Shown here one piece after another: positions 16,501 to 21,552 of a stretch of DNA of 21,552 nucleotides (its first letter is position 1; every line of letters starts with the position of its first letter). Source of the DNA: Clostridia bacterium (GTDB lineage: Bacteria; Bacillota_A; Clostridia; Christensenellales; Borkfalkiaceae); assembly GCA_017621955.1 (NCBI GenBank), contig JAGASB010000267.1, positions 1-21,552 of the forward strand, given 5' to 3'. The position numbers and the translations under genes are program-made. The notes beneath the pieces were generated by a model, which saw only the letters and a list, made by a program, of their open reading frames with translations, did no database searches and was not told the origin of the DNA.

Positions 16501-17186
16501 AGTTCGACTATATCAATACCATTAACTGGATTAAATTCACTACCCGACGTCAAAACTGGGTAAAGCGAAACAAAATCCTGATAATACTTAGTGTTAAAAT
16601 TGTTTAATTCCGCCCTAAACTCATCTACTGGACAAGAAATTAAACTCTTAAATTTATTAAATGTGTCATTATAATTCTCTTGCCAATTTTCAATAGTCTT
16701 CACAGCCGCGCCATAATACGTATCCGGCATTATATTACTAAGTTCTGCTTCCTGTAAAGCTTTTTTAAGCCCTAACAATAATGACTGTCTAATTCCAACG
16801 CTACTACCTTGAATAACTACAGGCAACATTCTTTGTTCGCTTTCTTGATACTTTAATATATAACTGCATAATTCTGGCTTGGTTTGACAAATCATTGATA
16901 AAACATCTCCATAAAGAGATTTATCTTTCCTTGACAATAACGCCAGTAATACAAGAGCAAGATGTGATTTTCCCTTTCCGTAAGCACCTACAAAAATACG
17001 AGCTCTGTCGTTAGATTTTTGTGCCGTGCTAAGCATTACGTCTTCTATGATATCTATTGCGCTCAAAGTTGGAATGTAATTTTTAATCTTTTGATCGCTA
17101 TATAGATCGTACTCTAGATTAATAGAAAATTGAAAATCTGAGAGAACATTAATATGCTCTTTTAATTTTTCTATTCTTTTAGCCAT
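13539..17186 (-). CDS. sspC: Large P-loop ATPase of the Ssp phosphorothioation system
   Basis: A 1215-residue protein. The N-terminal P-loop domain has Walker A GAYGKGKS (residues 67-74) and Walker B TGIFVVYDE (243-251), followed by FSKFLSG. The rest is long, mainly helical, with winged-helix-like segments around residues 480-570, and resembles the giant AAA-type ATPases (BrxC/PglY/DUF499-like) found in defence systems. In Ssp systems this ATPase works with SspB and SspD to introduce the phosphorothioate. It starts 14 bases after sspB with a GAGGA ribosome-binding site and ends 15 bases before sspA. The size and the flanking DUF4007 and PP-loop genes make SspC the best reading. A BREX role is unlikely because no pglX, pglZ or brxL is present. 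Confidence 0.84.
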   Translation of the reverse strand: MAKRIEKLKEHINVLSDFQFSINLEYDLYSDQKIKNYIPTLSAIDIIEDVMLSTAQKSNDRARIFVGAYGKGKSHLALVLLALLSRKDKSLYGDVLSMICQTKPELCSYILKYQESEQRMLPVVIQGSSVGIRQSLLLGLKKALQEAELSNIMPDTYYGAAVKTIENWQENYNDTFNKFKSLISCPVDEFRAELNNFNTKYYQDFVSLYPVLTSGSEFNPVNGIDIVELYNDVNEKIQKHGYTGIFVVYDEFSKFLSGNLKNTDTDEIEVLQYFAEACNRSGKKQMHIMLISHQSILNYVDKLSKAKINSWKAVSQRYKSVELNTSAAQMYDLTAHVIKKEPIWYESFLTNQAVSNAFEKIYNKWKDKRLFAELTEAQYKNLIYDCYPLDPITSFVLPEISEKIAQNERTLFTFLSAEGQRYTLPMYLENTELKDVPFLTPDYVYDYFESLFKADSYDRLTHKYWKIVSSALNKIDKSCDLERRMIKTLALIYIVDRFELLAPTVDTIISIYNSNHNDAKDIIPALTNLTENGIIRKIEGKDYLKITEYTGKSVDTLIEDSLLKRRGVIKVEETLNLFCGDKVIYPNAYNDDNEIVRYFNFKFIDATKIIQNFSANDHLGKIDGDGLVYAVVADKNQVEEVLSVVKKIETKRIVFIIPNAQEDVLTAVHRYDAIKSLLIEYKDDDVLVEELTYSLNALEEVLAGCVDSYLHPELGCSKYYVAGENKNIKRRSALSKMLSDICAEVYSLCPIINNEIINKNILTGQAINSRTKVVNGLLSNNLKENLGLEGTGQEVSFMKSTLSYPGILISSQEGPSVNLIPEDYNLRNVLALIKDFIVNTSIDGKKPIGDLYDLLTKPENHIGLKKGLIPIYFAAVLRYYKKYCVISKNGKELEITAKLLEAINDNPSSYDLYLENWDEKKDKYILDLEKLYDSYIISSEKEYNNFTFIVAAMQRWYMQLPKYVKEIKSIYKGNGNSEACDRVVCKFLVALRNPEINARDFLFNKILWVFDEKKFTNKLSGYIAQAKTLIDRIKPDLLMNLNNDLANIFSSGKRNINATLSSIVKDWTASLSQDVIAHMFNGSENNMLSICLNITPDENKFIEELARATTSLRIDDWSEITIEAFIKTVKDFVETIKNFKEKINESNEPTAGSYRITFIDETGKESYRTFDKAEYTKVAKLMYDDAAAMIDEYGDSLSTSEKRQVLIDIINKLLG

Positions 17187-17200
17187 TTTAACTTTTCCTC

Positions 17201-18106
17201 TTAAATTATACTCTTGTAATATGTTTTAACAACTTCTATAAACGTAAGATCCTCATTAATCTTAACGATATCGAGACCTGCAGTTCTAACAACTTTGATA
17301 TATCCCATGTTTTGCAACTTGTCTAAATACATCGCTACAGTTAAATTATTAAGATTAAAAATCCTTCCAATGTTATTAGGTGCTGATTCTAAAGTTGATA
17401 TTTTTATATCAGAAACCTTTACATTATCTTTTTCTTCAAGTTTTTCTTTTTCGTTAATCATTACAGCAAGGATTATCAATGGATTAATTACCAAAGATAA
17501 CGGCGAATTTTTTGCAAAAACCTTTTCTTTTGAGTCCATCACTTTAAGCAACTGCAAATCCAAAAACGGACTATCCATATTGCTTTCAGGAGAATATTTT
17601 GTCTGACTAGGCAGATATGTTCTTAAAATACAGTCTAGATCTTCCACTAACGCACGTTCTGAAAATTTTATTTCCTTGCCTTCGTTTTCCTTTTCTTGTT
17701 CATACAAGAACAACTTTATACTTTCCAAATAAGACTCTTTCGTAAATTCAGTTGCATTATAGTGATTAAAGAAATAATACCAGGACGTTCCCATTTCTTT
17801 ATTTGAAGAAAGAAAATAATGAATCAAATACAAAGTTCCATCTTCTTCAATATACTTATCATTTTCCCATACCAATTTCCCAAATCTTGTAAGAAACTGC
17901 ATCCTTGTTTTTTGATTTTCATATGTTAAACCAGCAACTTGTAACCAATATCGTAAAGCCTTTACCATGTTAGTACCAAGACCTAATTTTTCCATAGGAT
18001 TTACATCTTTATCTATAAATACTGTCGGGCTGTTAACAACGTTTTTCATTCCTTTATGAAGCCACCCTTTTCTTATGGCAAATGTTTCATGAGCTCTAAA
18101 TCTCAT
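17201..18106 (-). CDS. sspB: DUF4007 protein, putative nickase of the Ssp system
   Basis: A 301-residue protein. The N-terminus MRFRAHETFAIRKGWLHKG is the hallmark of DUF4007, followed by the conserved GLGTNMVKALRYWLQVAG (residues about 42-59). The C-terminal part (from about residue 220) looks like a winged helix: DIKISTLESAPNNIGRIFNL, NNLTVAMYLDKLQNMGYIKV. In characterised single-strand phosphorothioation systems the DUF4007 protein SspB nicks DNA so that sulfur can be put in. No nuclease motif is obvious to me here. The ribosome-binding site AGGAGAG lies just after the sspD stop, and the gap is 12 bases. The domain assignment is strong; the biochemical role comes from the family. Confidence 0.85.
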   Translation of the reverse strand: MRFRAHETFAIRKGWLHKGMKNVVNSPTVFIDKDVNPMEKLGLGTNMVKALRYWLQVAGLTYENQKTRMQFLTRFGKLVWENDKYIEEDGTLYLIHYFLSSNKEMGTSWYYFFNHYNATEFTKESYLESIKLFLYEQEKENEGKEIKFSERALVEDLDCILRTYLPSQTKYSPESNMDSPFLDLQLLKVMDSKEKVFAKNSPLSLVINPLIILAVMINEKEKLEEKDNVKVSDIKISTLESAPNNIGRIFNLNNLTVAMYLDKLQNMGYIKVVRTAGLDIVKINEDLTFIEVVKTYYKSII

Positions 18107-18118
18107 TTTTATCTCTCC

Positions 18119-19834
18119 TTATTCCTTTGTCGCTAAATATCCAGTCATCATACATCCACCGTCTAAATATTTTGATGAAACACACTTCTTGCAGTGGACA
18201 CATTTATTACCATCAATCTTATAATTATCTCCAATAATGCTTATGGCACCTGTCTTGCACAAAGATTCACATTTCAAGCACTTTCTACAAGCGTTATATT
18301 TTCTGATTTGATAACCAGCCATACGTTGCAAATCATCATGATTAGCAACATTCATCGTTTTAATTTTTACCGAATAATCATAACCTTCTTGCTTGAAAGG
18401 TTGAATTGATATTATCGGCACGTTGTGTTTTACATCTAGTACAACAACTTCACCTATAAGTTTACGCCCAAGTTCTTTAGACACTTTGCCGAAGGGGTAA
18501 AATAAACTGAAAAAACTTTCCGTTATTGGTTTATTAAGTTGATAAATTTTAGCATTATCTTCTGCCGTACAATTAGTGTATTTAATTTTTATATCTTCAG
18601 CAGCACTTACGCCATTACCACCTTGCCTTGCTTTCCATTTGCCAGTATCAATATAAACTTCAGGGTCAGGCTTTCCTATTGACACAGCAAAATTCACAAG
18701 AAAATCATGCCATTTTTTATATTCGTCAGGCATATAGATTTTTGCCAAAAACTGAGCACGCTCGTTGTTATTCGGACAACACCAACACCCTACTCTATCA
18801 TAACCTAATCTATAAGCATCGTTAAAATCAACACCATCTGTCAATAAATATAACCATAATTCTATGTCAGACCAGTAAAAAATGGGAGATGCCACCGTTT
18901 GTTTCTGGATTTTTACAGATTCTGTTCCCTGTGTTATTCGTGAGTATTTACTTCTACTTACAGATTCGCATTTTCTTATTCCATAAAACGTTAAAATTTG
19001 CTTGTTTTGATACAAATTATTTAACACACGTGTTATTGGACCTGTTTTAAACATTGAACAACACCATCTCATCATTCGTGCCGGCGGACCAATATCCTCA
19101 CAAACGCTATAAAAGTCTTGTTCTTTATTTTTAGCCACCTTAAAAATAGATTTTGGATTGTCTTTTCTATATCTCTGAGCATATTCTACAGTTAAAGGAA
19201 ACTCTAACGTTGTATTCCCGAATATATGAACTAAAGACGGATCTCCTAAAGCACGAACAACAACGTCTGCCGTCGCCGTCGAATCTTTTCCACCAGAGAA
19301 AGATATTACTATATCATCGGAATTAAAATTTTTAACTGTTTCTTTTACAAACTTAAATGCTTCGTCCTTAATATAATTATATCTACTTGAGTTAGCCTTG
19401 TTAAAAGTTTCTATATTTAAATAGAAATAATCATAATTGTTTTTTTCTTTACATTCTGCTAGCTGATCAATCACACCTTGAACATCTGCATTGGCAAATT
19501 CACTATTTGATATTACTTTTACTTTACCGTTAATGTAGTATCTATTATTATTCGCCCAAACTGCTTTGCCCAACCATGCAAATGGTTTTCCTATCAAAAG
19601 CTCTATCAAAAGTCTTTCTTCAGGGAAAACAGGACGCAAGTCTGTACACAAATATTTTGTTTTACCGCAACATAAAGGACAACTATCCTTATCTACATCC
19701 GCAACCTCTTTAATCAATGGAACGTTGCAATGATCGCACCAAAAAACCTCTGTAGGGATATCTTCTTGAGCGACATTGCCACAGGTTGGACAAACTTTAT
19801 CATATACAATTTTATTACATGTTTTACACCACAT
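18119..19834 (-). CDS. sspD: PP-loop (PAPS reductase-like) sulfurtransferase with zinc ribbons and a ferredoxin tail
   Basis: A 571-residue protein. It has two N-terminal zinc ribbons (C3/C6/C15/C18 and C33/C36/C52/C55), then a PP-loop ATP pyrophosphatase domain with SGGKDST (180-186). Cysteines at 258-259 (RWCCS) and 350-353 (CWCC) probably hold the Fe-S cluster. A C-terminal 2[4Fe-4S] ferredoxin-like domain follows (C516, C519, C522, C526 and C545, C548, C551, C561). It should activate the DNA phosphate with ATP and pass on sulfur from SspA. It is the first gene of the eight-gene operon, with AGGTG before ATG 19834. PAPS reductase of sulfate assimilation is unlikely given the zinc ribbons and the neighbours. 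DndC is the closest alternative name. Confidence 0.87.
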   Translation of the reverse strand: MWCKTCNKIVYDKVCPTCGNVAQEDIPTEVFWCDHCNVPLIKEVADVDKDSCPLCCGKTKYLCTDLRPVFPEERLLIELLIGKPFAWLGKAVWANNNRYYINGKVKVISNSEFANADVQGVIDQLAECKEKNNYDYFYLNIETFNKANSSRYNYIKDEAFKFVKETVKNFNSDDIVISFSGGKDSTATADVVVRALGDPSLVHIFGNTTLEFPLTVEYAQRYRKDNPKSIFKVAKNKEQDFYSVCEDIGPPARMMRWCCSMFKTGPITRVLNNLYQNKQILTFYGIRKCESVSRSKYSRITQGTESVKIQKQTVASPIFYWSDIELWLYLLTDGVDFNDAYRLGYDRVGCWCCPNNNERAQFLAKIYMPDEYKKWHDFLVNFAVSIGKPDPEVYIDTGKWKARQGGNGVSAAEDIKIKYTNCTAEDNAKIYQLNKPITESFFSLFYPFGKVSKELGRKLIGEVVVLDVKHNVPIISIQPFKQEGYDYSVKIKTMNVANHDDLQRMAGYQIRKYNACRKCLKCESLCKTGAISIIGDNYKIDGNKCVHCKKCVSSKYLDGGCMMTGYLATKE

Positions 19835-19847
19835 AATTCACCTATTG

Positions 19848-19885
19848 TTTATATAATACCACACATTATATGACAACACTTGTCA
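19848..19885 (-). promoter_or_regulatory. Promoter region and candidate operator of the ssp operon
   Basis: The 65-bp gap before sspD contains the dyad TGACAACACTTGTCA (19871-19885: arms TGACAA/TTGTCA, three-base centre). Two promoter readings on the minus strand are possible. In the first, TTGTCA (19871-19876), 17 bases, TATAAA (19848-19853), the start of transcription would be very close to the ribosome-binding site. In the second, TATAAT (19865-19870) is a good -10 box with a weak -35, and the dyad fills the spacer. In both, a protein on the dyad would block transcription. Confidence 0.6.
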
Positions 19886-19899
19886 TGTTTTATAAATTT

Positions 19900-20841
19900 C
19901 TAATTATTATTTTCTCTTATGCGCCATAAAGCGGCGGGATGATTTTTTATATTCGCTACGATTTCTTCGTTGTCGAACAATAATTCGGGAGCATAGGTTT
20001 TCTCTTTTAATTTACTTAAAAACTCTTTCTCTCCGTCCGTTAAAACAAGTAAATCTTTTACGTAAGTTAGAACTTTTTCTTTTGCCTTTTCAATATCAAA
20101 CTTATCGTCTTTTGATATAACGGGTTTTAATTGAGTTTTATACTTCCTATAATCTAACCTTTCAACGTTTTTATAGTCTAACTCTTGAATATCATAGTCC
20201 CCGCCGATAGCGTTATAAAATACAAGACATTTTCTTAAAAGTTCAGTATCACTTATAACGTTATTTTCTATCATAGCGTTAACGTCGTATAAATCTCTTG
20301 GCGTAGCACGTGATAAAAGTGCGTTGATTTTACTTGCATAGAGTTCAATAGTGTTTAAGGTTAAAACTTCAAAATCTTCTACTATGCCCTTCGTTAAAAT
20401 TTTCTTCTTTTCAAGCGGTAAAACGTGGCATCTATCCAAGAAGTTAATTTCAACCTTTATATTGTCACGATTGCCTGCGTTATTAATGTAATTAAATAAG
20501 AACGACGTTAAGGCGAAATGGTCGCGAGAATCTGCAAGTGAATAGCCTTCTTGCCACATATAATCGGTTAAGCGCTTTTTGAACTTCTCTTTAATTTCGG
20601 GCAATTCTTCCCTATCGACGTTTACGGTAAAATCCAAATCGATATCAACCGAAAGGCGTGGAAGTTCTACCGCCGTTAAGTTTATTGCCGTACCACCTTT
20701 AAGAGCAAGTTTATCCTTAAAAACAACGTCGCTATTTAAGAATTTTAATATTTCAGAAAGACGTAAGACCTTTTCCAAAGTATCTTTTATAAAGTTGGAC
20801 TCTTGGGCAAGCCTTGTCAAGTATTGTCTTGAAAATTCCAT
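19900..20841 (-). CDS. abiEii: AbiEii-family nucleotidyltransferase toxin (type IV toxin-antitoxin)
   Basis: A 313-residue protein of the AbiEii/AbiGii family. The nucleotidyltransferase core is visible: ALKGGTAINL (46-55), then RLSVDIDLDF (62-71), where D66 and D68 are the expected metal ligands. Further conserved-looking segments are VEINFLDR and the KINALLSRATPRDLYDV block. The enzyme would use NTP to modify tRNA or another target, and is reversible or blocked by AbiEi. The ATG at 20841 overlaps the antitoxin stop as TAATG, with GGGGG just upstream, so the pair is translationally coupled, antitoxin first. It is rich in CpG compared with the ssp operon and is therefore probably an older or independent part of the element. 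Confidence 0.9.
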   Translation of the reverse strand: MEFSRQYLTRLAQESNFIKDTLEKVLRLSEILKFLNSDVVFKDKLALKGGTAINLTAVELPRLSVDIDLDFTVNVDREELPEIKEKFKKRLTDYMWQEGYSLADSRDHFALTSFLFNYINNAGNRDNIKVEINFLDRCHVLPLEKKKILTKGIVEDFEVLTLNTIELYASKINALLSRATPRDLYDVNAMIENNVISDTELLRKCLVFYNAIGGDYDIQELDYKNVERLDYRKYKTQLKPVISKDDKFDIEKAKEKVLTYVKDLLVLTDGEKEFLSKLKEKTYAPELLFDNEEIVANIKNHPAALWRIRENNN

Positions 20842-21552
20842 TAATATCCCCCGTTTAGGCGAGATTTAAGATTTTTAGGAGCCATAAGTTTCCATTTAGA
20901 ATTAAACTCTATCTCTTTATACTCGTCTTGTAAAAAATATTTTATCTGATTGGTTAGTTTGCTTTTACACTCTTCAAAGAACGAATCGGTCAGCATAAAT
21001 TTATCTTTGAAATGTTCTAATACATAGCCTGTTTTTTGATAAAGGAATACTGAATCGTAAGCTTTTAACGTTTCAAGTAGTTTTGTTTCGTCTAAAACAC
21101 GAATTTGGTCAAGCGCATTTAAGATTTCATCAATTCCACCGCCTGCATCAATATCGTCAAGGCAGTCAATAACCGTACGTTCAAGAGAAGTCACACGAAC
21201 CGCGGCGGTTACTATATTCATAATTTGAACGTCGTGTTTTAGAGGTTTACGAACATAGTCGATATCGTCAAAAGTAAAATCGTTGAAACGCTTTTTACTA
21301 CCCACTGTAACGGTATTGAAAACTTGATTAGCCACGCCAAAATATTCAAAGGCAGAATGATAGCACACGAAAGCATCTTCAGCGATTTTTGTAGCAAGTT
21401 CAAACTTTGTAGTAAGCGGATATCCCGACACGTCAACGTGAACGTATAATCCGTTGCGAACCTTAACTATTTTTTTGGAACGAACTTGCCCCGCTATCCA
21501 ATTTTCGTATTGTTTATCATTTATAAAATTGCCTATTACGTCCTTTTTTGTA
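20841..21552 (-). CDS. abiEi: AbiEi-family antitoxin (5' end cut by window)
   Basis: 236 residues are visible and the frame is open to the right edge, so the start lies outside. The visible N-terminus (KKDVIGNFINDKQYENWIAG, then KKIVKVRNGLYVHVD) fits the winged-helix DNA-binding domain of AbiEi antitoxins with its 'R-x-G-x-Y' wing. The middle, YHSAFEYFGVANQVFNTVTV and SLERTVIDCLDDID, matches the AbiEi C-terminal domain. A GTG at 21431 would give 196 residues but would remove the winged helix and has no ribosome-binding site, so I reject it as the start. AbiEi usually represses its own promoter and neutralises AbiEii. Coupled to abiEii by TAATG. Confidence 0.88.
   Translation of the reverse strand, partial: TKKDVIGNFINDKQYENWIAGQVRSKKIVKVRNGLYVHVDVSGYPLTTKFELATKIAEDAFVCYHSAFEYFGVANQVFNTVTVGSKKRFNDFTFDDIDYVRKPLKHDVQIMNIVTAAVRVTSLERTVIDCLDDIDAGGGIDEILNALDQIRVLDETKLLETLKAYDSVFLYQKTGYVLEHFKDKFMLTDSFFEECKSKLTNQIKYFLQDEYKEIEFNSKWKLMAPKNLKSRLNGGY

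Noticed and set aside
13539..17186. The large P-loop ATPase as BrxC/PglY of a BREX system
   Set aside because: No methylase (PglX), alkaline-phosphatase-like (PglZ) or Lon-like (BrxL) gene is present; DUF4007, PP-loop and cysteine desulfurase neighbours fit Ssp.
12372..19834. Dnd double-strand phosphorothioation system
   Set aside because: DndB, DndD and DndE are absent, while DUF4007 (SspB) and the giant ATPase (SspC) are present.
1..21552. CRISPR arrays, rRNA or tRNA genes
   Set aside because: I saw no regularly spaced direct repeats and no RNA gene sequence on either strand by eye.

Overview
The window looks like most of an integrative and mobilizable element (or a similar genomic island) from a low-GC Gram-positive bacterium, probably a Clostridia-type gut Firmicute. 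The reasons are AT-rich sequence, strong GGAGG ribosome-binding sites with frequent TTG/GTG starts, and a gene set typical of such elements: a large serine recombinase, a TnpV-like protein, a MobC protein and a VirD2/MOBP-like relaxase. All genes I support lie on the minus strand, so transcription runs from high to low coordinates. Both ends cut a gene (AbiEi at the right, the recombinase at the left), and no attachment site can be seen.

Right end (19900-21552): a type IV toxin-antitoxin pair, AbiEi (5' end missing) and AbiEii, overlapping as TAATG.

Centre (6463-19834): one tight eight-gene operon. The first four genes are the single-strand DNA phosphorothioation set, in the order sspD (PP-loop sulfurtransferase with zinc ribbons and a ferredoxin tail), sspB (DUF4007), sspC (large P-loop ATPase) and sspA (cysteine desulfurase). 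The last four are a DEAD/DEAH helicase, an Hsp90/MORC-type GHKL ATPase, a single-HKD phospholipase D-like nuclease and an AlbA_2/Schlafen-domain protein. No SspE-type (DUF262/DUF1524) effector is present, so these four genes are the likely restriction arm. This resembles the SspABCD-SspFGH concept but has an extra, translationally coupled fourth gene. A 15-bp dyad (TGACAA-N3-TTGTCA) sits in the promoter region before sspD.

Left-centre (3865-6414): an 849-residue protein with the motif NGCDYDSD. I read this as the metal-binding Asp triad of two-barrel RNA polymerases (multisubunit beta', YonO-like phage proteins, QDE-1-like RdRPs), with the usual glycine replaced by serine. It is followed by a good intrinsic terminator.

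Left end (1-3660): a mobilization and integration module. It holds a hairpin-rich, oriT-like stretch, a mobC gene with a non-canonical ATA/ATT start, a relaxase, a coiled-coil/membrane protein whose gene overlaps the relaxase gene by 413 nt in another frame, a near-consensus promoter with a perfect 12-bp palindrome in its spacer, a TnpV-like protein, a small ribbon-helix-helix protein, a small SHOCT-like protein and the recombinase.

The defence operon is visibly poorer in CpG than the mobilization, polymerase-like and AbiE genes on either side. This suggests that it is a separately acquired cargo cassette in the element.
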